Below, one piece after another: positions 48,499 through 58,138 of a DNA stretch of 64,000 nt; within the stretch, counting starts at the first letter, position 1; each line of letters starts with the position of its first letter. This DNA is from CBDCFV01 sp963664625 (lineage in GTDB: Bacteria; Chloroflexota; Dehalococcoidia; Lucifugimonadales; UBA3495). The DNA is taken from the NCBI GenBank assembly GCA_963664625.1, contig OY761541.1, positions 1,550,001 to 1,614,000 on the forward strand, in the 5' to 3' direction. Position numbers and translations under genes: made by a program. The notes under the pieces are model-generated. The model was not told the origin of the DNA. It did not search any database and was given only the letters and a program-made list of their open reading frames with translations.

Positions 48499-49665
48499 AT
48501 GACCCAATCGGCGGACGTAGTAATCATCGGCGGCGGCGTCATGGGATGCAGCATCCTCTACAACCTGGCCCGGCTGGGAGTCACCAACTCCCTCCTGGTC
48601 GAACGAGGCGTGCTGGGTTCCGGCTCCACCGGCCGATCCCAAGCCATTTGCCGGATGCACTACTCCAACCGCGTCACCGCCGAAATGGCTTGGGAGAGCC
48701 TGAAAATATACCGCGACTTTGACAACATGGTCGGCGGTACGTCAGGTTTCGTCAACACCGGCTACATCGTGGTCGTCGAGTCCGAGGAACAGGCCGGGAT
48801 CCAAAAAAACGTCGCCCTTGGCCGGGAACTGGGCATAGATACGAGTCTGGTTGACTCCGAAGACCTGAAAGACCTGGCCCCCATGGTCAGCATTTACGAG
48901 AACGAACTGGCGGCTTGGGAACCCAACTCCGGCTCCGCCGACCCCTACCGGGTGACCACTTCCTACGCCTCCCGCGCCCGGGACATGGGCGCGCGGGTGG
49001 AGATACGCAATCCCGCCGTGGGCATCGAAGTATCCGGCGGCAAGGTGCAGGCCGTGCTTACCGCCGAAGGGAGGCGGGAGACCTCTACCGTGGTGGTGGC
49101 GTCGGGTCCCTGGTCCAAGCCGTTATTGGACCAGGTCGGCGTCGACGTTCCCTTGGTCCCGGTGCGGCACCAGATTGGCTCCTTCGCCCGCCCGGTGCGG
49201 GACATGCCCAGCCATCCCATCGTCGGCGACATCGCCCAATCCTTCTCCTTCCGGCCCGACACTCCGGTCATTACCCTGTGCGGCTTCGGCGACGACGAGG
49301 AGGTGGATGCCGACGACTACCACCAAGGCGTGGACATGGACCAAGTCCCCGAGGTCATCCGGAAGCTGACCCATCGTATGCCCTTCATGGCCGACTGCTA
49401 CTACCGGGGCGGCTGGGCCGGCCTGTTCACCACCACCCCCGACTGGCACCCCATCCTGGACCGGGTACCTGGCATCGAGGGGCTGTACTGCGCCGTGGGG
49501 TTCAGCGGCCACGGGTTCAAGCTCTCACCCATGATCGGCGTCACCATGGCCGAGTTGATAGCCCAGGGCGAGGCATCCACCATCGACATAAGCCCTCTGC
49601 GGTTCAACCGCTTCGCCGAGGGAGACCTGTTGGACTCCAGCTACCGCTACCGGGTGCTGGCCTAG
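48499..49665 (+). CDS. FAD-dependent oxidoreductase (DadA/sarcosine oxidase-like)
   Basis: This 388-residue flavoprotein has the N-terminal Rossmann motif DVVIIGGGVMGCSILYNLAR, LVERGVLGSGSTGRSQAICR (flavin loop), and the C-terminal GLYCAVGFSGHGFKLSPMIG, as in the glycine/sarcosine/D-amino acid oxidase family. It likely oxidises a C-N bond; the exact amine is unknown. No membrane segment. It follows the LLM gene across an inverted repeat and is followed 29 bases later by a putative metalloprotease. Confidence 0.88.
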   Translation: MTQSADVVIIGGGVMGCSILYNLARLGVTNSLLVERGVLGSGSTGRSQAICRMHYSNRVTAEMAWESLKIYRDFDNMVGGTSGFVNTGYIVVVESEEQAGIQKNVALGRELGIDTSLVDSEDLKDLAPMVSIYENELAAWEPNSGSADPYRVTTSYASRARDMGARVEIRNPAVGIEVSGGKVQAVLTAEGRRETSTVVVASGPWSKPLLDQVGVDVPLVPVRHQIGSFARPVRDMPSHPIVGDIAQSFSFRPDTPVITLCGFGDDEEVDADDYHQGVDMDQVPEVIRKLTHRMPFMADCYYRGGWAGLFTTTPDWHPILDRVPGIEGLYCAVGFSGHGFKLSPMIGVTMAELIAQGEASTIDISPLRFNRFAEGDLLDSSYRYRVLA

Positions 49666-49694
49666 ACCCAGGACCCAACCGGATAACACATCCC

Positions 49695-50939
49695 ATGTTC
49701 CGGGCCTTCCGTTCCGGATTCCTGGCCCTCTTCATCGCGGTCCTGATTCTGGTCGCGGGACAGGGAGACTACCGCCCGTCGGCCATAGACCGCGCCGTTG
49801 CCCCTTACGAGTACAACCTGGTTGCGTGGGAGTTGTCCCACTTCCCCGACAAGTGGCTGCGCCAAGCCCGGCACTGGTTGAATGGCCTGCTGCCTTGGAA
49901 CTCCAAGCCCGACCGTGCCCAGCGCATCCTGCTGGCCCAGGAATACTTCGACCTGTTCCGGGAACAATCGCAACTCGAACGCCATCTGTCTTTCCATGCC
50001 GACGTCGGCGATGAGTTGAGCTCCGAAGAAGAAATGTCTTTGACCTCGAGGCTGGCGGAGGTCAGGGAGCGCCGCCGGAAAATCCGTCCCGTCGTGGAAG
50101 AGACCATCGAGTCGGAGATCAGCGCCGTCCTCGTTGAACAAGGGTTAGAGTGGGGCATCGGCATCTTCCCGCCCGTAGACATGGTCTTGTCCAGCCCGCC
50201 CACTGTCCTGGTGCTCTCCGCCCGCGACCACATACACTTGCATCAGACCGTCCTCCTGGTTCCCGGCATCAGCCACGACGAAAGGAACAGGATTGAGGAG
50301 ATGGTCTTCCAACAGGAGGACTTGTCCGCCTTGGTGGAGAACACCGGCGGCGTCGCCACCTACCCCAGCGTGGTGTACGATTCGGCCAGCCTCCATTATG
50401 CCTTGGTGGTCGGCGCCCACGAGTGGTTGCACCACTGGCTCTTCTTCCGCCCCTTGGGACAAGGCTACTGGCACAGCCAGGGGATGACCATTCTCAACGA
50501 GACCGTCGCCACCCTCGCCGGCCGGGAAATCGGCGACCAAGCCTTGCTGGCCATGACCGGGCAGGAGGTGGACCGCAGCCCGCGTCCGCCCGCCGACCGG
50601 GACCCTGAAGCCTTCGACTTCAGAAAAGAGATGCGCGAGACCCGCCTGCGTACCGAGGAGTTACTGGCCGACGGCAGGATCGAAGAGGCCGAGGCGTACA
50701 TGGAACAGCGCCGCCTGCTGATGGTGGACAACGGGTATTACATCCGCAAGATAAACCAAGCCTACTTCGCCTTCCACGGCTCCTACGCCCACAACCCTGC
50801 CTCCATCAGCCCTGTCCGTGAGCAACTGGAAGAGTTGCGCCGCCGCAGCGGTTCATTGGGAGCATTCCTGCGACTGGTCGCCGCCTTCAGCAAACCCGGT
50901 GACCTGCCGGAGAGCTTGGCCAACGGCGGGAATCCATAG
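49695..50939 (+). CDS. Membrane-anchored putative zinc metalloprotease (HEWLH)
   Basis: This 414-residue protein is unnamed. Residues 1-22 are a signal-anchor (FRAFRSGFLALFIAVLILVA), so the body is outside the cytoplasm. HEWLHH at 242-247 gives the zinc motif HExxH, and NETVA with E269, 23 residues after the motif, could be the third ligand as in gluzincins. Upstream is an acidic coiled region (SLTSRLAEVRERRRKI), and an alpha-helical C-terminus follows. I know no family with this layout. ATG 49695 is used; the upstream frame is a shadow of the flavoprotein gene. Confidence 0.7.
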   Translation: MFRAFRSGFLALFIAVLILVAGQGDYRPSAIDRAVAPYEYNLVAWELSHFPDKWLRQARHWLNGLLPWNSKPDRAQRILLAQEYFDLFREQSQLERHLSFHADVGDELSSEEEMSLTSRLAEVRERRRKIRPVVEETIESEISAVLVEQGLEWGIGIFPPVDMVLSSPPTVLVLSARDHIHLHQTVLLVPGISHDERNRIEEMVFQQEDLSALVENTGGVATYPSVVYDSASLHYALVVGAHEWLHHWLFFRPLGQGYWHSQGMTILNETVATLAGREIGDQALLAMTGQEVDRSPRPPADRDPEAFDFRKEMRETRLRTEELLADGRIEEAEAYMEQRRLLMVDNGYYIRKINQAYFAFHGSYAHNPASISPVREQLEELRRRSGSLGAFLRLVAAFSKPGDLPESLANGGNP

Positions 50940-50989
50940 CCTCAACCATCGACAAGCGGGGGGCAGTGGACCCAGTCAGGAAGCAAGGA

Positions 50990-52198
50990 TCACAACCAGG
51001 GAGTGCGCTTGGCCCGTTCCTTCTCCGAGGTGAAGGTTGTAACGCCCTGTCGGTCCAGTACTTGGGCAACCATTTCGCGGAACAACCGGCGGTCGGCGCC
51101 GCTGATGACCGCCTGCTCGTGGGCCTCCGAGATCGCCACGGGGTACCCCTGTCCGCGGCGACACTGGTCCAAAACCATGCTGTGCGTCAAAGACAGCAGC
51201 CGTTCATCCCGAGCCGCCCATTGGGGCATCTCCACCCGGGCCATTTCCTGCCCGCAGTGGAGATAGAAGAACGCCACCTGATGCTCTCCGTAGTTCTCCC
51301 GGGGCACCGAGGAATTGGTCATGTACGTCACCGAGCGCCAGCCCGGCTCCAGAAAGCCCTGGAACAGGTCCCGATCAAGGAAGCCGTTGGCCAGGTCACA
51401 CGGATCTCTGGCGGACCGGCTGTTTCCGCAGGTGTAACGGCACCGGGCCAACTCGTAGGGGCAAAGGCAGCTCCTGACCGCATTGACCACCTCGGCGCTT
51501 CGAGGGAAGGACACGTAGGCCGCAAGGCAGACGGGGCGGAGTTTCGCCGCCTCCCGGAAGCGGTCCAGAACGGCTACCAACCGATCGTCGATGATAGCCC
51601 GCCTCACGAACGGTTGATGCCCCCTGCCGGACAGGCCCCACAGCACCAGTGAGCCATCCACCAAAGCGAGCACCGGGGCAGTCCCCGGCAGCTCCTCCAC
51701 CACTTGGGCCAGCCGCTCCAACTCCTGCACCGTTCGCATCAAGCCCAGCACCGGCCCGGTCACCATCTCCTCGTTGGCGGGGTTGGCCGGGTCCACCAGG
51801 AACAGGTCGTCGTGCTGGTGTGCCACCCGCGGCCGGCTGAAGAAAACCGCGTCGGGACTTGACCCATAAGTCAGGACACACCCGCCCAAGTTCACCACGT
51901 AGCAGCTCAACGGAATGTGCCGGTCAACGTCAATGTGCGACCCGTCCACTGACGCCACCGACCAGTCCGATGGCAACTCCAGTGGAGGGTACGCTCCCAA
52001 GAGAGTGTCCGTAACCTGCGCCGCCAGGAAGTGCCGGTTGGGGTCGTACCGCGTCTTTTCCAGGGCGGTGGTCGGGTCAACAGCCCGCGCCAAGTCCAGC
52101 AGACTATCGAGCCGTCTTTGTCGTTGGTCGCGGTCTACGGCCATCTCCCGACTGGCCGTCTCAAGTTGGACGACGGTCTCTCCCAAGTCCAATGCCAC
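50990..52198 (-). CDS. nurA: NurA-domain 5'-3' nuclease with Cys cluster
   Basis: This 402-residue protein matches NurA, the nuclease that partners the HerA translocase in end resection. The RNase H-like core has VASVDGSHID (D85), LALVDGSLVLWG (D181), CLAAYVSFPRSAEVV and the C-terminal GYPVAISEAHEQAVISGADR. Between strands is a Cys-rich insert (C244, C246, C253, C257, C267), probably a metal site. herA is not in the window. The start is GTG 52198, six bases after the selB stop, so it is co-transcribed with selB. Confidence 0.8.
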   Translation of the reverse strand: MALDLGETVVQLETASREMAVDRDQRQRRLDSLLDLARAVDPTTALEKTRYDPNRHFLAAQVTDTLLGAYPPLELPSDWSVASVDGSHIDVDRHIPLSCYVVNLGGCVLTYGSSPDAVFFSRPRVAHQHDDLFLVDPANPANEEMVTGPVLGLMRTVQELERLAQVVEELPGTAPVLALVDGSLVLWGLSGRGHQPFVRRAIIDDRLVAVLDRFREAAKLRPVCLAAYVSFPRSAEVVNAVRSCLCPYELARCRYTCGNSRSARDPCDLANGFLDRDLFQGFLEPGWRSVTYMTNSSVPRENYGEHQVAFFYLHCGQEMARVEMPQWAARDERLLSLTHSMVLDQCRRGQGYPVAISEAHEQAVISGADRRLFREMVAQVLDRQGVTTFTSEKERAKRTPWL

Positions 52199-52204
52199 GG
52201 TCGC

Positions 52205-54070
52205 CTACCTCAACACCCGGTCGTCGCCCACGCGGCGGGTGATGCGCTGCTGGTCCAGGTACTCCAGCAACGGGAGAATGTACTTGCGGCTGGTGTCGAA
52301 CAGGTTCCTGGCCTCCGCCACCGTGATGGTGCCGTTGGCTTCCAGGTGGGCCGTGATCCGTTGGGTCATTTCCCGGTACGCCGATGATGAGAAGACCACC
52401 GACTCGTTTACCCGCACCACCTTGCCTTCGTCCACCAGCACCCCCAGCAGTTCCGGGTCCAGCGGGTCGTCGCTGGGCGGAGCAAACGGCGACTGTTCCA
52501 AGGCCGTGATGTAATCGGAGACGCGCCGCTCCATTTCCGTCGTCAGGGTGACTTGGTGGTCGGGCAACCGCAGATAAGGCCCATCCTCCCCCACGTACTC
52601 CTCGGCTACTAAGCGCGCCAACACCTGGGGGTACATCGCTTGGGGAACCCCCAACCGGCTACGGACTTCCTGCGCGGGCGCTCCTCTGCGCAAGGGGTAT
52701 TGTTCGTGGTACGTATGCAGCGTTTGGGAAATCTTGTTGATCAGGACGCTCCAACCCAACGACGAGTAGACCACGGCGTCCGCGTCGCCCCCCAATCCCC
52801 CAAGCACGATAACATCGCCCTGCTCGGCAAGCGCCTTGACCCGCTCCACCACCTCGGAAGCCGGAAGGTTGGAACGCTGGGCCAACACCATTATGTCGCA
52901 TGGCCCCCACTGTTCCGCAACGCTGAGAATAATGTCCTCGCCGGTCCCCTCGTCCAGCGTCATCAACCGGTCCACCACGTCGGGAGAGAATCGACGATGC
53001 CTCCGCCGCGGGTTCGGGTCCACCACCTGCCCGCCGCCAAGAGTGTCTTCCGCGGAGCGCAGGACGAAGTAGTCGCCCTTTACCATCGGAAGGGGTTCCG
53101 AGAGCAGCACCTGTACCCAGCCGTCGCCACCCGGGGCCAAGCGGTCGGCGTCCAGGAGTCTCACCCGGGCGGAGGTCTCGCTGGTGAACAAGTGGAAGGT
53201 TACTCCCTCGTTATGGCGCAGCGCGTGGGGCGCACCCTTGACCATCCTCACCCTGGCGTCCAGCCGCCGTGTGGTCCTCAACCAGCGACTGGACGTCAGC
53301 ACCTCGCCTCGCGGCACTTCGTTGCGGGAGAGTCCCGACAGGTTGACGGCCAGCCGGATGCCGGGCTGCGCTTCGTCAATCTTGGATTGGTGACTCTGTA
53401 GACCGCGAATCCTGGCCCGCCGTCCCGAGTTGACCAACTCCACTTCCTGCCCCACGGCGAAACTGCCGTCGATCAAGGTGCCGGTTACGACCGTGCCGAA
53501 GCCGGATATGGAGAAGCTGCGGTCCACGGGCAGCCTGGGCCGCCCCAGGTCCCGGCGCGCCTCGGTCGTATCCAGCACTTCGTCCATCGCGGCCTTCAAC
53601 TCGGCTATCCCGTCTCCTGTATATGCGGAGACGCCGACCATCGGACACCCCTCGAAAGATGTGCCGACCAGCGTGTCTTCCACCTCTGCCTTGACCAGTT
53701 CCACCAGCTCTTCGTCCACCAGGTCGGTCTTGGTCACGACCACAATGCCCCTGCGAATCTGGAGGATGTCCAGAATGGCCAAGTGCTCGCGGGTCTGGGG
53801 CATAACGCTTTCGTCGGCGGCGACTATCAGGAGGGCAAGGTCGATTCCGCCGACACCGGCCAGCATGTTCTTGATGAAACGTTCGTGCCCCGGCACATCG
53901 ACGATTGACACCTCCCGGCCGCCGGGCAGGGTCAACCAAGCAAACCCCAGGTCTACGGTCATCTCACGGGCCTTTTCCTCGGGAAGACGGTCCGGGTCTA
54001 TGTCTGTCAATGCCTTGACCAAGGTGGACTTGCCGTGGTCCACATGGCCGGCGGTGCCGATTACGTACAT
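52205..54070 (-). CDS. selB: Selenocysteine-specific elongation factor
   Basis: SelB brings Sec-tRNA to UGA codons preceded by a SECIS element. The 621-residue protein has the GTPase core (GTAGHVDHGKSTL, DVPGHERF, VVTKTDL) and domains II-III, then C-terminal winged helices (TVAEARNLFDTSRKYILPLL) that bind the SECIS hairpin. ATG 54070 is chosen because it opens the EF-Tu-like domain; frame upstream is extra. selA, selD and tRNA-Sec are not in the window. It implies the organism makes selenoproteins. Confidence 0.92.
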   Translation of the reverse strand: MYVIGTAGHVDHGKSTLVKALTDIDPDRLPEEKAREMTVDLGFAWLTLPGGREVSIVDVPGHERFIKNMLAGVGGIDLALLIVAADESVMPQTREHLAILDILQIRRGIVVVTKTDLVDEELVELVKAEVEDTLVGTSFEGCPMVGVSAYTGDGIAELKAAMDEVLDTTEARRDLGRPRLPVDRSFSISGFGTVVTGTLIDGSFAVGQEVELVNSGRRARIRGLQSHQSKIDEAQPGIRLAVNLSGLSRNEVPRGEVLTSSRWLRTTRRLDARVRMVKGAPHALRHNEGVTFHLFTSETSARVRLLDADRLAPGGDGWVQVLLSEPLPMVKGDYFVLRSAEDTLGGGQVVDPNPRRRHRRFSPDVVDRLMTLDEGTGEDIILSVAEQWGPCDIMVLAQRSNLPASEVVERVKALAEQGDVIVLGGLGGDADAVVYSSLGWSVLINKISQTLHTYHEQYPLRRGAPAQEVRSRLGVPQAMYPQVLARLVAEEYVGEDGPYLRLPDHQVTLTTEMERRVSDYITALEQSPFAPPSDDPLDPELLGVLVDEGKVVRVNESVVFSSSAYREMTQRITAHLEANGTITVAEARNLFDTSRKYILPLLEYLDQQRITRRVGDDRVLR

Positions 54071-54157
54071 GAAGCCAACTACCGGAATAAGATTTGAAGG
54101 GAATTTTACACGATTAGGAATCAAGACATGGGTCAAAGAGTGGCTCACCACGCCAGT

Positions 54158-54298
54158 TTAGCGGCATTGACCCCCATCCTCAGCCAATTCCACTCCCCGC
54201 AGGGGGTTGCCAATGGCCACATAGTTGCCGTCAGGGTCGCCGCCGATACTGAAAACAAAAGACCCGAATCGTACCCTTACCCCCGCAAAACGCTCAAA
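54158..54298 (-). pseudogene. C-terminal remnant of a VOC (glyoxalase-like) gene
   Basis: A minus-strand frame bounded by TGA (54299-54301) and TAA (54158-54160) reads FVFSIGGDPDGNYVAIGNPL and ends ELAEDGGQCR. The GGDPDGN segment resembles the closing motif of VOC proteins. There is no start codon or first half, so this looks like a decayed gene end. It lies between selB and the helicase gene. Confidence 0.5.
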
Positions 54299-54342
54299 TC
54301 AGCCAAGTTCGATATTTCCCCGTGGGCCGGTGGGACCTCACC

Positions 54343-54369
54343 CGTCATTCCCGCTTTCGCGGGAATCCA
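54343..54369. repeat. Dispersed palindromic repeat, CGTCATTCCCGC type
   Basis: A full copy with centre TTTC, between the VOC remnant and the helicase stop. Confidence 0.85.
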
Positions 54370-54404
54370 CCGTCGCATCTCTGGAGTGCCGTCGGCCACG
54401 CAGG

Positions 54405-56216
54405 TCACTTCATCCAATCCAATACGTCTTCGCCTATCTCATCCCCTTGTTTCCAATATATCGTTATTCTCGTTCCTTTTTCTGAATCAAATTCTATGAA
54501 CACATGAGTCATCTTTACGCCACGCCCTAGTAGGGCCAAATTTTTCTCTTCCCATTGCTTTGTTGCGGATATGATCGCAGGCCCATGCTCTGCCTCAAAC
54601 CGTGCCGCAAACTCAGCTAAGACTTCCGCATCCCTGGCTTTCCTCAGTCGTGTCTCTTTCCTGAGCAAGGGCATAAGCTGCTCTGTCATGTGATTGAACG
54701 TACGCATGTCATCTATCTTCTTCGCATAGACCAACGCCTCAGCTACTTCACACAACCGACCTTGAACATCTTCCAGTGTATGCAGACTGGAGAGTTTGAT
54801 GTCCGCTTGGCCTTGGACCAATTCGCCCTTCAACATTTCTTTCAGTCCTTCCCCTAACGATAGATTGGCGAGTTCATGGGCATCAGGATGACACCGGTTA
54901 CAGACCAAGTCGTGAGCGTCACCACAAGATGTTTCCGCAGTCCATTGTTTCCACGCCCGCCACACTCCGCATCTGGGACAGTCCTTGCCGAATGGTGCCT
55001 CACAACTCTGGCAAGCATGGCTGGATGCATGAGATACCCATTCGCATTCAGGACATCTCACCACTGGAGCCCGTCCGCCTTCTCCTTGTTGGCCACGAGG
55101 TTCCAGAGACCAATCTTGGTCATCCTCAGGCCACCCATGCCTATAGGCGTTGCCCGCCAGGTCTAGAATTAGACAGTTGCCGCCGTCGGCTTTGCCGCGA
55201 AGGCCGCGGCCCACCATTTGCAAGTACAGAGCTAGACTCATAGTTGGCCGCGTCAGAACCACACAAGAGGCGTCGGGGACGTCGAAGCCCTCGGTAGCGA
55301 CGGCCACATTGACCAACACTTGAAGGGTCCCCTTTATGAAAGACTCCATGACCTTGGCACGTTCTTCCGACTGCGTATCACCGAGCATGACTGCTGCTGA
55401 GACCCCGTTAGCTTTGAACACCGCCGACAGGTTGCGGGCATGGTCTTTCGAGATAGCGTAGATGATGGTCTGGCGTTCAGAAGCGTGTTTTTCCCAGAAG
55501 TCGAACGCGCTGGCAGTCATAACGCGGTCGCTGTTGGCCTGCTCAATCTCCGATTCTTTGTAATCACGGTTAAGGGGAGTAATGCCAACCTTTATGATGT
55601 CCTCCTGCCGCGGCATCAACACTTGGGCTTTGCACAAGTATCTGTCCGCTTGCAATTTGCGTATTTGCGGACCTGGTATCAGGTCGTCGAACAGATGACT
55701 GAATCCCTCATTTGGTTTTAACCGCCAGGGTGTTGCGGTCAATCCAACCACCCGCCCAGGCCACTGTCTGATTGCGCGCTCCCAGCCAGGGGCCGTTGCG
55801 TGATGCGCCTCGTCAATAATCAGCAGGTCGTTTGGCCCATACTCTTCCCAAACGCCTTCGGTAAGGCAGAGGTCTTCATAGTCTTCGTGATTTCGGCGCG
55901 AAACCGTCTGTATCATCAATATGACCACTCCGCCCCTCACAGCGGGAGCGGGAGCGTCGGCATCCCATTGCAGCGTATTCCTGGCGTCAACGCCGGACTC
56001 GTTCAGCACACAGCAGGTCTGGTCCGATAATTCGCGGCGATGGGTCAGCCATACAGCGTTACCGCCTCTCTTTATCCATTCGGCCAGCAACGCCGCAGCT
56101 ATTCGGGTCTTACCACCGCCGGTAGGCAACTGCACCATCACCCGAGCCTTCGGGGAAGCAAGACCCCTTTCCGCACGGGCCAATAGGTCTCTTTGGTAGT
56201 CACGCAAATCAACCAT
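54405..56216 (-). CDS. DEAD/DEAH-box helicase with zinc-cluster domain
   Basis: This 603-residue SF2 helicase has LRDYQRDLLARAER (Q-motif-like), QLPTGGGKTRIAAALL (Walker A), LLIIDEAHHATAPGW (DEAH), VVGLTATPWR, NVAVATEGFDVPDAS and YLQMVGRGLRGK. After the core, residues about 388-445 hold four CxxC pairs (CPEC, CQSC, CPRC, CNRC), a zinc-cluster domain. A helical C-terminus follows. The core is like those in type III restriction and defence helicases. No nuclease partner lies next to it. AT content is higher than in neighbours, suggesting acquisition. Confidence 0.8.
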   Translation of the reverse strand: MVDLRDYQRDLLARAERGLASPKARVMVQLPTGGGKTRIAAALLAEWIKRGGNAVWLTHRRELSDQTCCVLNESGVDARNTLQWDADAPAPAVRGGVVILMIQTVSRRNHEDYEDLCLTEGVWEEYGPNDLLIIDEAHHATAPGWERAIRQWPGRVVGLTATPWRLKPNEGFSHLFDDLIPGPQIRKLQADRYLCKAQVLMPRQEDIIKVGITPLNRDYKESEIEQANSDRVMTASAFDFWEKHASERQTIIYAISKDHARNLSAVFKANGVSAAVMLGDTQSEERAKVMESFIKGTLQVLVNVAVATEGFDVPDASCVVLTRPTMSLALYLQMVGRGLRGKADGGNCLILDLAGNAYRHGWPEDDQDWSLEPRGQQGEGGRAPVVRCPECEWVSHASSHACQSCEAPFGKDCPRCGVWRAWKQWTAETSCGDAHDLVCNRCHPDAHELANLSLGEGLKEMLKGELVQGQADIKLSSLHTLEDVQGRLCEVAEALVYAKKIDDMRTFNHMTEQLMPLLRKETRLRKARDAEVLAEFAARFEAEHGPAIISATKQWEEKNLALLGRGVKMTHVFIEFDSEKGTRITIYWKQGDEIGEDVLDWMK

Positions 56217-56327
56217 TTCTCAACCTGCTACGCATCCCAAGCATCCTGAATGGCTCTTATTCCGGGACGTACCCGAACTTCGACTGCGCCTGTAGGTGCA
56301 GTGCGATGATATCCCCACAACCGCCCG

Positions 56328-57557
56328 TCACACCACAAAGCGGGTGAAGACCTGGTTTGCGATCAGGTATGCGGGCTTGGTCAGGCGAATCATTCCGTTG
56401 TGCTGTTCCAGCAGGCCCAGGCCCACAAGGTCTTGAATCTCCCGTTGGTAACGCGCTTCAAGGTCGTACTCCATACCGGCGGAAACGGCTTCCAGGTCCA
56501 TTCCTTCAAGCAGCCGCAGCCCCAGGAACATGGTCTCGGAACAACGGGTCTCGTCGTCTATGAACTCGCAGAGGTCTACCGGAGGAACCGAGTCCAGCGC
56601 CCCTTCGGTCAATACTTCAAGCGACGGGGTAGGGTTGCCGTCCCAGTCTTTGACCGCCTTTATGTAAGCTACCGGCGACGAAACGTCCCAGAACCGGAAA
56701 GACCCGAGGCTGGAATGGGCGCCCGGCCCAACTCCCAAGTAGGGCCGATTGAGCCAGTAGGCCATGTTGTGACGACTTTCCAGCCCTGGCAGGCACCAGT
56801 TGGAAATCTCGTAATGATGGTAGCCCTCGGCTTCCAGCAGGTCTTCGGCGTAATGGTACATGTCTGCGGCTAGGTCGGAGTCCGGGTCAGGATACCGGCC
56901 CATTTCCACCCATTTCTGCAACGGGGTGCCGTCTTCCAGCGTCAGGGCGTACAGGGAGATGTGCTCCGGGCCGTGCGAGACCAAGCGGTGCAGTGTTGTC
57001 TCCCACTGTCGCATTGTCTGTCGCGGCAGGCCGTACATAAGGTCAAGGTTGATGTTGAGGAACCCGCCCCGCCTGGCCGACTCGAAGGCCTCCATGGCTT
57101 GGTTGGCATCGTGCCGTCGGCCCAAAAGGCGCAACAACCCGTCATCCAGGCTCTGCACCCCCAAGCTGAGCCGGTTGATGCCGGAGGTCGACAGCCTGCG
57201 GCAGGACTCCACGTCCAAGTCCCCCGGGTTGGCTTCCATGGTGATTTCGGCGTCGGGGTCTACTTGAAACGCGCTGTTCGTCGCCGCCAGGATACTGTCA
57301 ACGTAGCCGTCGGACAGGTAGGAGGGCGTCCCGCCGCCGAGGAAAACCGACGTCACTGCCGGGTGCTGCAACAGGTCGCCCCAAAGACGGGTCTCCGTGG
57401 TAACCGCATCCAAGTACGGCTCCATCAGCCGCTCGATGCCTTGGTAGGTGTTGAAGTCGCAGTAGGGGCACTTGGTGTTGCAGAAAGGAACGTGGACGTA
57501 CAACGCCATGCCGGTCTTTGGGACGATCGAAGCGGCGGTGTGCGGTCCGGTCAACAT
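56328..57557 (-). CDS. hemW: HemW-like radical SAM protein
   Basis: This 409-residue protein has the radical SAM cluster motif FCNTKCPYCDFNTYQG and the HemW/HemN core, SVFLGGGTPSYLS, TMEANPGDLD, GINRLSLGVQSL and FLNINLDLMYGLPRQ. HemW is a heme chaperone; it lacks the extra features of true coproporphyrinogen oxidase HemN, which it resembles. The start ATG 57557 is 22 bases after the DUF1232 gene stop, so the two are one operon. Confidence 0.88.
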   Translation of the reverse strand: MLTGPHTAASIVPKTGMALYVHVPFCNTKCPYCDFNTYQGIERLMEPYLDAVTTETRLWGDLLQHPAVTSVFLGGGTPSYLSDGYVDSILAATNSAFQVDPDAEITMEANPGDLDVESCRRLSTSGINRLSLGVQSLDDGLLRLLGRRHDANQAMEAFESARRGGFLNINLDLMYGLPRQTMRQWETTLHRLVSHGPEHISLYALTLEDGTPLQKWVEMGRYPDPDSDLAADMYHYAEDLLEAEGYHHYEISNWCLPGLESRHNMAYWLNRPYLGVGPGAHSSLGSFRFWDVSSPVAYIKAVKDWDGNPTPSLEVLTEGALDSVPPVDLCEFIDDETRCSETMFLGLRLLEGMDLEAVSAGMEYDLEARYQREIQDLVGLGLLEQHNGMIRLTKPAYLIANQVFTRFVV

Positions 57558-57578
57558 ACCCCGCCGAGCGGTGCGCGG

Positions 57579-57965
57579 CTAGTCCTCTTCAACAATCTGG
57601 GCGGAACCTTCAACCACTTTTGCAGGGTCCTCTTCCTGGGGGCGGGGGTTTGCCGGCTGGATTCCCAAGTGCTCGTCCACTACATGCTTCGGGGCCAGCT
57701 TGGTCAGCAACAACATGGCGAACCCTAAGACAATCAGGTCGTCGAACCTACCCAGGACCGGATGCAGTGTATCCTTCAAAATATTGGGGACTCCCGGCAA
57801 GCCGTATAGCAGGGCCAACGGCACCAGAAGACGCAGGACCATTGGGACCCGTTTATCAAAAATGAGCTTCCATACCAACCTCAAGAACCGGAAGACCGGC
57901 GGAACGAGGCGGGGCAACAGGAAAAACAATAACGGTACGGCCAAGCGATGCAACATGGCCCCCAA
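57579..57965 (-). CDS. DUF1232 membrane protein
   Basis: This 128-residue protein matches DUF1232 (YkvA-like). The core is LLYGLPGVPNILKDTLHPVL followed by GRFDDLIVLGFAMLLL, with one clear hydrophobic hairpin. An N-terminal hydrophobic stretch (LAVPLLFFLLPRLVPPVF) precedes it. The C-terminal 40 residues are acidic. Function is unknown. It lies upstream of hemW on the same strand. ATG 57965 and ATG 57956 are both possible starts. Confidence 0.75.
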   Translation of the reverse strand: MGAMLHRLAVPLLFFLLPRLVPPVFRFLRLVWKLIFDKRVPMVLRLLVPLALLYGLPGVPNILKDTLHPVLGRFDDLIVLGFAMLLLTKLAPKHVVDEHLGIQPANPRPQEEDPAKVVEGSAQIVEED

Positions 57966-58138
57966 CCCACATAAACCAATTTGTGATGCTAATTATAGAC
58001 CAATGCAGGGACGCTTGGATACGTGTTGATATGAGTGAAGAAAGTGCCAAACTATGCCATCGGCATTGAACGCCACTGCCAAGCCAAACAAACTCAAGCG
58101 TTGCATACCGTATAATACGGGCGGAGGACAGAAGTAAA

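Noticed and set aside
54158..54301. The TGA before the VOC remnant as a selenocysteine codon, given selB next door
   Set aside because: No start or first half of the gene lies beyond the TGA and VOC proteins do not usually carry Sec at this site, so gene decay is simpler.
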